DNA of 64,000 nucleotides from CAZIGK01 sp964538615 (GTDB taxonomy: Bacteria > Pseudomonadota > Alphaproteobacteria > Rickettsiales > RI-342). Position numbers and translations under genes: made by a program. The stretch is from assembly GCA_964538615.1 (NCBI GenBank), contig CAZIGK010000003.1, forward strand, positions 62,001-126,000. The letters are read 5' to 3'. Below the pieces are notes generated by a model. That model ran no database searches. It was not told where the DNA came from and saw nothing but the letters and a program-made list of their open reading frames with translations. Positions 33,814 to 42,215 of this stretch are shown here, piece after piece (position 1 is the first letter of the stretch; each line of letters begins with the position of its first letter).

Positions 33814-35587
33814 GTTGGGTGCCTATGTGTGCGGAAGGGTTTTCTTCCTCTGTAGCTTCATCGTAGATGGGTTGCAAGCCCAGCATGGGGCCAACACGCG
33901 CAATGATGCGGCCAGCGGTCGGCACGGCATTCCATCCGGCAGTGGCAAAGCCGTAGGTTTTTTTGGTGGGTTTCGGTTCATCCAGCATCACCAGCATGAC
34001 ATATTGCGGATCCTGAATGGGGAAGGCGGCGGCAAAGGAGGTGCGCAGTGATTTTCGGTCATAGCGGCCTTTGACAACTTTTTCTGCGGTTCCTGTTTTT
34101 CCGCCTACGGCATAGCCTTTGATATTGGCGGTTTTAGCGGTGCCTTCTGCCACAGTGGTACGAAGCAGAAGCCGCATATTTTGAATGGTTTGTGGGCTGA
34201 CCACGGCATCTCGCAGGTTTTCCGAAGGGTGTGCCTGTTCCCGGTGAAGCAGCGTCAGGGGTTGAACGCGACCGTCTGATACCAGTGCATCCATGGCGCG
34301 AATGAGGTGCAGCGGCGTGACAGACATCCCATGGCCAAACGAAATAGTGAGGGATTGAATCTCTTTCCACTGTTTGGGGTAGAGCGGGTAGCCACGTTCG
34401 GAAAGTTCGACCTCCTGCACGGGTTCAAACATGCCCATTTGCCGCAGGAAATCTTTTTGCAGATCCATACCAACACGGCTGACGATTTTCACGGTGCCGA
34501 TGTTGGAGGAGTGGGTAAACACTTCTAAACCGGACAGGGGACGCTTTTCCGGGTGGCTGTCGTGGATGACATGGCGGGCATAGTGAATGGGCTTGCTGAC
34601 ATCGAACATTTCGTCCAGCCGGATTTTTTGATGCTGCAACGCCATGGCGAAGGTGAACATTTTGAAGGTAGAACCCATTTCAAACGTGCCCAGACTGGCG
34701 CGGTTGAAACGTGCATCATCGCTGGCTTCCGCCGGATGGTGGGGGTCAAAATCCGGCAGGCTGACCATGGAAAGCAATTCACCGCTTTTTGCATCCATCA
34801 ACAGGCCAACGGCGGCTTTGGCACGAAAGGTCTCCATGGCCTGTGTCAGTTCATCATGCATGACGTATTGGGCGCGCATATCCAGCGATGTGACAAAAGG
34901 TTGCTGGTTTTTGGGGTCGGTAATCGCGGCTTCCATGGCACGTTCCAGCCCGCCTGCGCCTTTATTGTCAATGTTCACAAAGCCAAGCGCGTGCGAGAAC
35001 AGGCGTCCATGCGGGTAGATGCGCTGTTCTTCCCGCTCGAAGGAAACGCCGGGTATACCCAGCATGTTCACTTCATATTGTTCCTGCGGCGTGATGTTGC
35101 GCTTAATCCAGGCGAAGCGGCCTTTACCGGTTAAGCTTTTGACCAGTGCGGCGTGGGAGAGTTCCGGAAAGACGGTACGTAACTGGGTGGCGGCCTGAGT
35201 GGCGTCTGGTATCAGGCTGGGATCCGCAAAGACGGAGGATGTACTGAGGTTGGTTGCCAGCAATATTCCGTTGCGATCCACCACATCGGCTCGGTGGAAG
35301 CGCGTAACCACCTGTCGGGGTTTGACTTCAAAAGTGCGGCCACTTTCTTCCAGATTGGCCAGTGACATATCGGCCATGCGAAAGGCGAAAGCGGCCAGCA
35401 CCATGGCATAGGCGGCAGCGGCAAATTTCAGGCGGCTACGGCAGGTATATACCGCCTCTTCCATGGGGTTTGCCACCCGTGTAAAGCGTACCCCGGCTGG
35501 CGGCATGGAGGCAATACCGCCATGGGCGGTGGGCGCTTTGGCAGGGGTATGGGCGTGATCGCCCATCAGATCCAGCAGCGTGGTCAT
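33806..35587 (-). CDS. ftsI: Septal transpeptidase FtsI (PBP3)
   Basis: This 593-residue class B penicillin-binding protein has a membrane anchor near residues 50-70 and a dimerisation/pedestal domain. The transpeptidase motifs are STFKM (SxxK), SSN (THSSNIGTVK) and KTGTAEK. It cross-links septal peptidoglycan with FtsW. The cytoplasmic N-terminus is long (about 45 residues) and includes an HAHTPAKAPTAHGG stretch. It lies five bases after ftsL and overlaps murE. Confidence 0.95.
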   Translation of the reverse strand: MTTLLDLMGDHAHTPAKAPTAHGGIASMPPAGVRFTRVANPMEEAVYTCRSRLKFAAAAYAMVLAAFAFRMADMSLANLEESGRTFEVKPRQVVTRFHRADVVDRNGILLATNLSTSSVFADPSLIPDATQAATQLRTVFPELSHAALVKSLTGKGRFAWIKRNITPQEQYEVNMLGIPGVSFEREEQRIYPHGRLFSHALGFVNIDNKGAGGLERAMEAAITDPKNQQPFVTSLDMRAQYVMHDELTQAMETFRAKAAVGLLMDAKSGELLSMVSLPDFDPHHPAEASDDARFNRASLGTFEMGSTFKMFTFAMALQHQKIRLDEMFDVSKPIHYARHVIHDSHPEKRPLSGLEVFTHSSNIGTVKIVSRVGMDLQKDFLRQMGMFEPVQEVELSERGYPLYPKQWKEIQSLTISFGHGMSVTPLHLIRAMDALVSDGRVQPLTLLHREQAHPSENLRDAVVSPQTIQNMRLLLRTTVAEGTAKTANIKGYAVGGKTGTAEKVVKGRYDRKSLRTSFAAAFPIQDPQYVMLVMLDEPKPTKKTYGFATAGWNAVPTAGRIIARVGPMLGLQPIYDEATEEENPSAHIGTQRE

Positions 35588-35592
35588 AGAGG

Positions 35593-36297
35593 TTATTCGA
35601 CTCCTTCCGGGATGAGGCTATCCCAGGAAGGCAGGGTTACCGCTTCCGGTTGCGCTGCCGGAATGACCGGAGCAGGAGAGGGTGCCAAACGGGGCTTGGG
35701 CAGTTGGGTGGGGGCAGCTTTGAGGGTACGGTTGGCCATTGCAGATGTTTCGGCAGGCGTTTTGGTAGAGGCTCCAGTGTCGGCTTTGCGTGGGGTGTGA
35801 GCTGAGATTGGCTTGGGGGACGAAGGCGAGAGAGCGGCAGGTTGGGTTTTAGCGGGTGCGGTTGGCACCTGTAACATGACCGGCACGGCTTTGACCGGGG
35901 TGGGAGCAGTGGCCGGAGCCGCAGGAAGGGGCGCCAGAGGAGAGGCGGCTGCTGGGGTATCCGTGGTGGGGTTGGTAGGGACAGCGGCTGTCTGGCTTGC
36001 GGTTTCTGTTGAGCCTTCCTGAAGTGGAATATCCTGAATGGCGATAATGCGATCCTGCGTCATGGGTTGCATATCCTGCAACTGGCCGGTGAGCTGTTGC
36101 AGCCGTTCCGGTCGGGTGAGGTAGGCCCATTCTGCCTTCAGGACATGCGTGGCTTCCCGCTCTTCTGCGATGCGTTGCTGGATGCTGGCAATTTCTTCCT
36201 GTGTGTATTGGGTTTTATAGCGCACCATGTATAACAGGCTCATTGCGCCCAGAATACATACCATCCATAAACCCGCCATGAACTTGGTCATGCCCAT
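35593..36297 (-). CDS. ftsL: FtsL-like protein with long Pro/Ala-rich C-terminal tail
   Basis: The 234-residue product starts with a single membrane segment (about 6-26) and then an EEIASIQQRIAEEREATHVLKAEWAYLTRPERLQQL segment, split here as the coiled coil plus the TRPERL motif typical of alphaproteobacterial FtsL. After residue 100 it continues for about 130 residues of Pro/Ala/Thr-rich, probably disordered sequence ending in LPSWDSLIPEGVE. Usual FtsL proteins are about 90-130 residues. FtsL forms a complex with FtsQ and FtsB. Position between rsmH and ftsI, with a ten-base overlap with rsmH, supports the call. Confidence 0.85.
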   Translation of the reverse strand: MGMTKFMAGLWMVCILGAMSLLYMVRYKTQYTQEEIASIQQRIAEEREATHVLKAEWAYLTRPERLQQLTGQLQDMQPMTQDRIIAIQDIPLQEGSTETASQTAAVPTNPTTDTPAAASPLAPLPAAPATAPTPVKAVPVMLQVPTAPAKTQPAALSPSSPKPISAHTPRKADTGASTKTPAETSAMANRTLKAAPTQLPKPRLAPSPAPVIPAAQPEAVTLPSWDSLIPEGVE

Positions 36298-37283
36298 CTC
36301 CCTTTACGCCTGTCACGTTGCCATTCAGCTTGTTTAACCGCCGCTCGCAATTTGGCAGAGCGGGCACGTGGATTGGCGTCAGCCTCTCCATCGCTAACAG
36401 AAACCACGCCCCGGTGCAATGGCTTCAACACCGGTTGTGGCATTAATTCCACATTCGGAACATGCCTTGAAATGCCTGCATCTGTACGGCTATGTTGTTG
36501 AATAAATTGCTTGACGATGCGATCTTCCAATGAGTGAAAACTCACGACCACCAGCCGTCCGCCGACGCGGAGACGTTCCAGCGCAGCCGGAAGCACCTGT
36601 TCCAGCTGTTCCAACTCACCATTTACCGCAATACGTAACCCCTGAAAGCTGCGGGTGGCAGGGTCAATCCGATCCGGATAACGACCCACAGCTTTGTGGA
36701 TGATATTGCGCAGTTCACCCGTGGTGGTGATAGGTTGCTGGTGGCGTGCCTCGGCGATGGCGCGGGCGATGCGGCGGGAAAACCTTTCTTCACCGTAACG
36801 AAACAGGATATTGGCGATATCCTGTTCATCATACTCATTGACGATGGTGGCGGCAGTGAGAGGGCCTGTGCCCATACGCATATCCAATGGGCCATCGAAC
36901 CGAAAGGAGAAGCCGCGCTCTCCGTCATCCAGTTGCATGGAGGAAACCCCTAAATCCAGAACAATTCCGTCTATTGTTTCGATGCCGGCCTGATCTAACA
37001 GCTGATCCAGATGGCCGAACTCGCCCTGTAGCAAGGCGAAGCGGTGGGTGAAGCGTTCTTTGATAGGTTCTGCCATGTGTTCCGCCAGCGGATCGCGGTC
37101 TATACCATAGAGTATGCAATCAGCGGCGGAGAGGATGGCTTCGCTGTAGCCGCCAGCGCCAAAGGTGCCGTCTATGTAGGTTTCATCATCCTGCGGGTTG
37201 AGGTATTGCAGCACTTCCCGCAGCATGACCGGAATATGGGGGCGCTGATTGATGGGCGATTGTGAGGTGGTGGGAATCATCAT
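36288..37283 (-). CDS. rsmH: 16S rRNA m4C1402 methyltransferase
   Basis: The start at 37283 gives 331 residues and overlaps the mraZ stop by ATGA; a longer open frame is not conserved. RsmH features are HIPVMLREVLQYL, DGTFGAGGYSEAIL, GIVLDLGVSSMQLDDGERGF and VVSFHSLEDRIVKQF. It methylates N4 of C1402 in 16S rRNA using S-adenosylmethionine. It is the standard second gene of the cluster. Confidence 0.96.
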   Translation of the reverse strand: MMIPTTSQSPINQRPHIPVMLREVLQYLNPQDDETYIDGTFGAGGYSEAILSAADCILYGIDRDPLAEHMAEPIKERFTHRFALLQGEFGHLDQLLDQAGIETIDGIVLDLGVSSMQLDDGERGFSFRFDGPLDMRMGTGPLTAATIVNEYDEQDIANILFRYGEERFSRRIARAIAEARHQQPITTTGELRNIIHKAVGRYPDRIDPATRSFQGLRIAVNGELEQLEQVLPAALERLRVGGRLVVVSFHSLEDRIVKQFIQQHSRTDAGISRHVPNVELMPQPVLKPLHRGVVSVSDGEADANPRARSAKLRAAVKQAEWQRDRRKGRWA

Positions 37284-37753
37284 ACGGTGCCCCCCCCGTG
37301 GGCGGTGGGGGTGAGCCGCAGGCGGCTGCGTTGTTCCATGGCCAGCTTGCGGGCGGCTTCTGCATGGGTGTGGTAGCGTTCCGGCGCCCAAATTTCAAAA
37401 GTGGCACCTTTACCTACAAACAAAGCGGTATCCTGTAACTGCGCCTGCTGCAATAGATGTTCGGGCAGGATGACCCGGCCATCGCCATCAAAGGCCAGTT
37501 GCTCTGATTCCCCCAGCAGGGCGGTGGCGAAGGCATCCCTCTCTGGAGAGAAGGGATCCAATGCATCTATACCGGCATAGAGGGCTTCCATGCGGCTCAT
37601 GCCGCAGGCTTCCACGCAGGGGTTGATGAAAGAACGATAGGCGATGATACCCTGAAACGCCTGCCCCGCCAGCACCGCACGGAAAGGCGCAGGTACGGAA
37701 ACCCGTCCCTTTTTGTCTATACGGTTTTGATATTGCGAGAGAAACAGCGCCAC
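37280..37753 (-). CDS. mraZ: MraZ transcriptional regulator
   Basis: The chosen start is the GTG at 37753, preceded by an AGGAAGG ribosome site, giving 157 residues beginning with the MraZ signature ALFLSQYQNRIDKKGRVSVP. A longer open frame would add about 60 residues unlike MraZ and would run through the operator repeats. Two AbrB-like SpoVT domains are visible, the second around AFDGDGRVILPEHLLQQA. MraZ binds TGGG-type repeats upstream of its own operon and represses it in Escherichia coli. Matching repeats lie 57-100 bases upstream here. Confidence 0.93.
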   Translation of the reverse strand: MALFLSQYQNRIDKKGRVSVPAPFRAVLAGQAFQGIIAYRSFINPCVEACGMSRMEALYAGIDALDPFSPERDAFATALLGESEQLAFDGDGRVILPEHLLQQAQLQDTALFVGKGATFEIWAPERYHTHAEAARKLAMEQRSRLRLTPTAHGGGTV

Positions 37754-38110
37754 GGCGCGGCCTTCCTGACGTGAAGTGAGTTGTGCACAGGAATGACTAT
37801 AGCATGGTCTGGAATAAAATGGAATAGGGTGGGATAAAATGGGATAAAATGGTTTTTGTGGTGTAAATACGGCGTAAATCTGCAGGATTCCGAGCCATTG
37901 TACGCAGGCAAAAGCACGACGAATGGTCCCCACCGAGGGGGCAAGCGTTGTTTAGAAGGGTATAGGAAGTGTAGGTTGAGACTGAAGAATGTCGTCACGC
38001 GATAGTGAAGGGTCTACAAAGGCTGTTTTGCTGTGCTGTTCATGTCACGTACGTCTGGGTACGCGCAGTTTGCGGCTCGCCAAACCAGCGTTTGGCCTCT
38101 TTCCCACGTT
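37754..38110. promoter_or_regulatory. mraZ upstream regulatory region
   Basis: These 357 bases between mraZ and the DUF6898 gene hold the operator repeats at 37810-37852 and must contain the promoter of the whole division cluster, read on the minus strand. I cannot assign one clear -35/-10 pair. The long open frame extending mraZ upstream through the repeats looks fortuitous. No further gene or RNA is evident in the remainder (37853-38110). Confidence 0.6.
37810..37852 (-). promoter_or_regulatory. MraZ-box repeats, four and a half units of ten bases
   Basis: On the plus strand four consecutive ten-base units start at 37810, 37820, 37830 and 37840: TGGAATAAAA, TGGAATAGGG, TGGGATAAAA and TGGGATAAAA, followed by TGG. 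This matches the known MraZ operator pattern of TGGG blocks separated by about five to six bases, so that each repeat faces the same side of the helix. It sits 57-100 bases upstream of the mraZ GTG. Autoregulation by MraZ is the expected function. Confidence 0.85.
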
Positions 38111-38296
38111 CTAGGAAGAGCGTTTGGCCAGCACGTAGCGCAGTTTTTGCAGGGCTTGCTGTTTTAGCAGAGGCTCTGGGGTGTGAGCGGGTGCCATGAT
38201 GACCACTTCGGTCAGGGTTGCCACATCCAGCGCGGAGACGCGTACCGCGTTGCCCAGCCGTTGCAGCTCAAAAATGACATCGCCTTGCGTTGGCAT
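38111..38296 (-). CDS. DUF6898-like small conserved protein
   Basis: This 61-residue protein has the pattern GDVIFELQRLGNAVRVSALD, then TLTEVVIMAPAHTPEPLL and a basic QKLRYVLAKR end. It resembles the small alphaproteobacterial DUF6898 family, whose function is unknown. It lies 30 bases after the Trm112 gene on the same strand, so the two are probably co-transcribed. The family assignment is from memory of the pattern. Confidence 0.7.
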   Translation of the reverse strand: MPTQGDVIFELQRLGNAVRVSALDVATLTEVVIMAPAHTPEPLLKQQALQKLRYVLAKRSS

Positions 38297-38326
38297 GGAA
38301 TACCGGAGTTGCGGGGTGTACCAAAT

Positions 38327-38521
38327 TTAGAGTTTACGGGCTTCATCTGCCAGCATGATGGGCAGGCCATCCCGAATGGGGTAGGCGAGTTTGGACTGCT
38401 CACAGACCAGTTCTTGTTTTTCGCGGTCGTAACTTAAGCGGCCTTTGCTGACCGGGCAGACCAGCAGTTCCAGCAATTTGGGGTCAACGGTTGGGGTTTC
38501 CCCCGCTTTGGGTGCAGGCAT
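38327..38521 (-). CDS. Trm112/YcaR family protein
   Basis: The start at 38521 follows a GGAGAA ribosome site and gives 64 residues. The core LLELLVCPVSKGRLSYDREKQELV, IRDGLPIML and the terminal acidic segment match Trm112-like proteins, which in eukaryotes and archaea activate methyltransferases. Only one cysteine of the usual zinc set (CPVSKG) remains near the N-terminus, common in bacterial members. It is transcribed away from the tRNA gene. Confidence 0.85.
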   Translation of the reverse strand: MPAPKAGETPTVDPKLLELLVCPVSKGRLSYDREKQELVCEQSKLAYPIRDGLPIMLADEARKL

Positions 38522-38581
38522 AGAGGTTCTCCATTTCGCGTGAGGGCGCAATATTTTTTACTGTAGCCCGAAAAAACGCGC

Positions 38582-38609
38582 TTGCAATCCTGAAATTCCT
38601 GCCTATAGT
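38582..38609 (+). promoter_or_regulatory. Promoter of the tRNA-Gly gene
   Basis: TTGCAA (38582-38587) and TATAGT (38604-38609) are separated by 16 bases. The -10 ends about 20 bases before the tRNA 5' end, consistent with a short leader removed by RNase P. Confidence 0.65.
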
Positions 38610-38628
38610 GCCCATCTGTCTTGGCGAT

Positions 38629-38703
38629 GCGGGCGTAGCTCAGGGGTAGAGCGTCACCTTGCCAAGGTGAAAGTCGAGGGTTCGAATCCCTTCGCCCGCT
38701 CCA
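38629..38703 (+). tRNA. tRNA-Gly (GCC)
   Basis: The seven-base acceptor stem GCGGGCG pairs with CGCCCGC. The D arm GCTC..GAGC, anticodon arm TCACC-TTGCCAA-GGTGA and T arm GAGGG-TTCGAAT-CCCTT are all intact. The anticodon is GCC at 38661-38663, reading GGC and GGT. The discriminator is T and CCA is encoded at 38701-38703. A good promoter and a strong terminator flank it. Confidence 0.97.
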
Positions 38704-38706
38704 TAC

Positions 38707-38741
38707 AAAAAAAGCCGTCCAGCTTAGGGACGGCTTTTTTG
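38707..38741 (+). terminator. Terminator after tRNA-Gly, probably bidirectional
   Basis: AGCCGTCC pairs with GGACGGCT around a short loop, preceded by a seven-base A run and followed by a T6 run and TTGTTTTTT. Because both flanks are A/T runs, it can also terminate the convergent minus-strand gene whose stop is at 38758. Confidence 0.9.
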
Positions 38742-38757
38742 TTTTTTCGGCAGGTTA

Positions 38758-39924
38758 TTAGGGTTTTGCGCCCCCCGGTGAGAAGCCGGATTTGCCGGGC
38801 GCGGGAGAGGCAATGGCTGAACTGGCGGCAAGTGTGGCATCCGGATTGGCTACAATACCGGTTTGGATATCTTGCAACAGGCGGCTGAGCTGCTGGCTAT
38901 CAACCCCTTGTTTCGTTAGCTCTGCGGTTACGTAATGCTCGTATCGGGTACGTGTGTTGGCGGGTTTTAGCAGGTTATCCAGCAAATCCTGCCACGTGCC
39001 GTGCAGTGAACCAGATGCCTGTAGCACGGGAAGCGTTGTGCCGATGAGGGATTTTGCTGTTTGTAGCATGACGCGTTCATTCATGGTCGCGGTGCGACCC
39101 TTAGACTGCATGAAATGATTGGGTAAAGCGGGGGGGGTGAAATTGTAATGATTCGCATGCGAGGTGGGAACTGCTGATGAGGGACCTGATTGCATGGCTG
39201 CCATCATTTGCAAGAGGGTATCTGCCTTCAGGGATTCTGCTGAAAGAGGTATCACCGGGGATGCAGGCTTTGCCCGTGCCTGAGCAAAAGGCGTAAGCGC
39301 ATCTTCCAGTGTGCCGAACGTGACCAATGCTGGGTGCCATTGCGCGTAAGTCGTCAGTGCTTGCGCCAGACTGCGTGCGGCTGGCGGCAAACTCAGTGCC
39401 GCTGCTTGAAATGGCTGGGATAGTTGCTCTGTTGGCGTGGATAGATTATGCGTACGTACTGCATCATACAGTTGCTGCGCGGCTGAACTCAGTTGTTGTG
39501 AACCCTCAAAGAGCTGAACATACAGAGGCTCATTGGCTGTATGAAGGCCTTGCAGCAATTGTTTTGCCTTGCCACCCAAGGTGGGCACCGCGTGCAAATC
39601 AGGCAATGGCTGCAATAAGGGACGCAACAGCTCCGGTTTTTGCATGACATCAAGAATATGTTGCATCAGGGACTGATATTCCTCTGCATATACGGGCTGA
39701 TTGCCTGCCATGCCGGAGATGGTATGGAGGGGTAAACGCTGACTTTTTTCAATGGCGGCCTGTAGTTTTTCAGTGCCGACCGAGATAAAACTGTCCAGCA
39801 GAGCCATAGGAGTGGTTTCATTGAGCGTTGCTACCTTGTCCAACAGAGACTCTTTACCTTTTGCTCTCAGGTATAATTGCACGTTATGCGGTGTGACAAC
39901 GCTCGCATCATAATCCATGGCCAT
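38758..39924 (-). CDS. Unrecognised 388-residue protein
   Basis: I do not recognise this protein. It is predominantly helical, with repeated leucine-rich helices (KAKQLLQGLHTANEPLYVQL, SAAQQLYDAVRT). A Pro/Ser/Asn-rich, probably flexible segment lies near residues 235-275, and the C-terminus is disordered with Ala, Ser, Pro and Gly. No signal peptide or membrane segment is seen. A GGAGAAAAGG ribosome site precedes the start. It is a single gene between the tRNA terminator and ligA, transcribed divergently from ligA. The helical core with disordered ends is compatible with a secreted effector or a scaffold, but this is only inference. Confidence 0.6.
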   Translation of the reverse strand: MAMDYDASVVTPHNVQLYLRAKGKESLLDKVATLNETTPMALLDSFISVGTEKLQAAIEKSQRLPLHTISGMAGNQPVYAEEYQSLMQHILDVMQKPELLRPLLQPLPDLHAVPTLGGKAKQLLQGLHTANEPLYVQLFEGSQQLSSAAQQLYDAVRTHNLSTPTEQLSQPFQAAALSLPPAARSLAQALTTYAQWHPALVTFGTLEDALTPFAQARAKPASPVIPLSAESLKADTLLQMMAAMQSGPSSAVPTSHANHYNFTPPALPNHFMQSKGRTATMNERVMLQTAKSLIGTTLPVLQASGSLHGTWQDLLDNLLKPANTRTRYEHYVTAELTKQGVDSQQLSRLLQDIQTGIVANPDATLAASSAIASPAPGKSGFSPGGAKP

Positions 39925-40094
39925 GACCTTTTCTCCATTATTTTCAGGATTTGTACTATGTCACTCCATTATGACGGTTTGATGAAAGGAGGCGTTTTTT
40001 TATGCCTTAACGGTAGACGGATGATTGGCAAGAGGAGGAGATTCCGCTAAAAGCGGTGTGTTTGCGCAATGGTCAGTCGAATGGGTGCGTGTCT

Positions 40095-42209
40095 ATGCCG
40101 CAGGTAACACCGGATTTATTTTCTAGGGCGACAGCGGCAGAGCGTCATGCAGAGCTGGTGCGCCTTATTCACTTGCATGATCAGGCTTATTATGAGCAGG
40201 ATATGCCGCATATATCGGATGCGGAATATGATGCGCTGCGTCGGGAACTGGAGGCATTGGAAGCGCAATATCCGGCATTGGTAACGGCGGAAAGCCCCAG
40301 CCAGAAGGTGGGGTATGCCCCGGCAGCGGCCTTTGGTAAGGTTACGCATCGTAAGCCTATGTTATCATTGGGGAACTGCTTTAATGAAGCGGATGTGGAG
40401 GATTTTTTAACCCGCGTGCGGCGTTTTCTGGCCTTGCCGGAAGAGACCCTGTTGGAGGTCACCACCGAACCGAAGATTGATGGACTGTCTTTCTCTGCCC
40501 GATACGAACAGGGAAAGCTGGTGTTGGGCGCTACGCGGGGTGATGGCGCGGAGGGAGAAGACATTACCCAAAACCTGAAGCAGGTGAAGAACCTGCCGCA
40601 TGGTTTGCATGGTTCCGGCTGGCCGGAGGTGTTGGAAGTGCGCGGCGAGGTTTATATGCGCCATGCGGATTTTCAGCAGTTAAATGCGCAGCGACAGGCG
40701 GCGGGGGACAGTCTGTTTGCCAATCCACGCAATGCGGCAGCGGGAAGTCTGCGGCAGTTGGATGCGCGTATTACCGCAGAGCGTAGCCTGCATGCGTTTG
40801 TCTATGCCTGGGGGGATGTGAGCGACGAGGCGGCGTTGGGAGACACGCAATATGAGGCGGTGCAACGGCTGGGAGAATGGGGGATGCCGCTGAATCCATG
40901 GTTCAGGAAGGCTAATTCATTACCCGAAATCATAGAGCATTACCAGTATATACAAAGCCATCGTTATACATTGACTTATGACATTGATGGTATGGTCTAT
41001 AAGGTCAATCGGCTGGACTGGCAGCAACGGCTGGGCTTTATAGCACGGGCGCCGCGCTGGGGAACAGCGCATAAGTTTCCCGCTGAGCAGGCGGTTACCC
41101 GCCTGAACGCGATCTCTATACAGGTAGGGCGTACCGGTGCCCTGACACCTGTGGCAGAGTTGGAGCCTGTGACGGTTGGCGGCGTGGTGGTCAGCCGTGC
41201 GACCTTGCATAATGAAGATGAGATTGCCCGCAAGGATATTCGGGTGGGGGATGTGGTGCGCTTGCAGCGGGCAGGGGATGTGATTCCGCAGGTGGTGGCG
41301 GTGTTGCCGGAGCAGCGTCCGGAGCAGAGCGTACCGTTTGTTTTTCCTGTCACATGCCCGGAATGTGGGAGTCACGCTGTGCGGGAAGAGGGCGAAGCTG
41401 TCCGCCGTTGCACCGGTGGCTTGATTTGTCCGGCGCAGGCGGTCGAACGGCTGAAGCATTTTGTCAGCCGTGATGCGTTGGATATTGAGGGGTTGGGCAG
41501 CAAACAGGTGAAAGCGTTCCATGCATGGGAACTGGTGCGCAGCCCGGCAGAGATATTTACGCTAGCGGAACGTGATAGCCAAAGCCTGACACCCTTGCGT
41601 AATCGGGAAGGGTGGGGCAAGCTTTCTGTGGAGAAATTGTGGGCGGCTATTGACGTAGCGCGTCGCCCCAGTTTTGATCGCTTTATTTTTGCTTTGGGGA
41701 TTCGGCATATTGGGCAGGAAACCGCCAAAATGCTGGCGCGCCATTATGAAACAGTAGAGCATTGGCTGGCCTCTATGCAACGGTTGGCCGAAGGAGAGGC
41801 CGTAGCGCGAGACGAACTGACGGCGATGGATGGTATTGGGGATGCGGTGGCCGATGCCTTGAGTGAATTTTTTGCTGAACCACACAACACGGATATGCTG
41901 CATGCTCTGTTGCAACAGGTGCAGCCGCAGCCACTGGCGAAGCAGGATACCAGCCAGCAACCGCTGGCAGGGAAAACGCTGGTATTTACCGGTAGCATGC
42001 AGGCTATGAGCCGGAATGAGGCGAAAGCTTTGGCGGAGCGGTTGGGGGCGAAGGTCGCTGGTAGTATTTCTGGCAATACGGATGTATTGATTGCTGGCGA
42101 AGATGCTGGCAGTAAACTGACGAAAGCCCGCCAACTCGGTATTCATATTATCTCGGAAGCAGATTGGCTCTCACTGGCGGGTGTTTCCCCCGCCCCAACG
42201 GAAGGATAA
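40095..42209 (+). CDS. ligA: NAD-dependent DNA ligase
   Basis: The start at 40095 (MPQVTPDLFSRATAAERHAE) gives 704 residues. The adenylation motif is TEPKIDGLSFSARYEQGKL with the active lysine in KIDG. The Ia domain (HDQAYYEQDMPHISDAEYDAL), OB fold, four-cysteine zinc finger (CPECGSHAV to CTGGLICPAQ), helix-hairpin-helix and C-terminal BRCT (LAGKTLVFTGSMQAMSRNEA) are all present. It seals nicks during replication and repair. The upstream ribosome site is weak and another short extension is possible. prmA follows six bases later. Confidence 0.97.
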   Translation: MPQVTPDLFSRATAAERHAELVRLIHLHDQAYYEQDMPHISDAEYDALRRELEALEAQYPALVTAESPSQKVGYAPAAAFGKVTHRKPMLSLGNCFNEADVEDFLTRVRRFLALPEETLLEVTTEPKIDGLSFSARYEQGKLVLGATRGDGAEGEDITQNLKQVKNLPHGLHGSGWPEVLEVRGEVYMRHADFQQLNAQRQAAGDSLFANPRNAAAGSLRQLDARITAERSLHAFVYAWGDVSDEAALGDTQYEAVQRLGEWGMPLNPWFRKANSLPEIIEHYQYIQSHRYTLTYDIDGMVYKVNRLDWQQRLGFIARAPRWGTAHKFPAEQAVTRLNAISIQVGRTGALTPVAELEPVTVGGVVVSRATLHNEDEIARKDIRVGDVVRLQRAGDVIPQVVAVLPEQRPEQSVPFVFPVTCPECGSHAVREEGEAVRRCTGGLICPAQAVERLKHFVSRDALDIEGLGSKQVKAFHAWELVRSPAEIFTLAERDSQSLTPLRNREGWGKLSVEKLWAAIDVARRPSFDRFIFALGIRHIGQETAKMLARHYETVEHWLASMQRLAEGEAVARDELTAMDGIGDAVADALSEFFAEPHNTDMLHALLQQVQPQPLAKQDTSQQPLAGKTLVFTGSMQAMSRNEAKALAERLGAKVAGSISGNTDVLIAGEDAGSKLTKARQLGIHIISEADWLSLAGVSPAPTEG

Positions 42210-42215
42210 CCCACC

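Noticed and set aside
7012..37999. Ten-base string TGTCGTCACG (or nearly so) in three intergenic places (about 7012, 12307 and 37990), with a similar string on the minus strand near 27165
   Set aside because: The flanks do not align and the positions relative to genes differ, so it may be chance; a genome-wide count would be needed to call it a motif.
38629..38760. tRNA-Gly 3' end as an integration site
   Set aside because: No second copy of the tRNA 3' end and no integrase are visible within the window.
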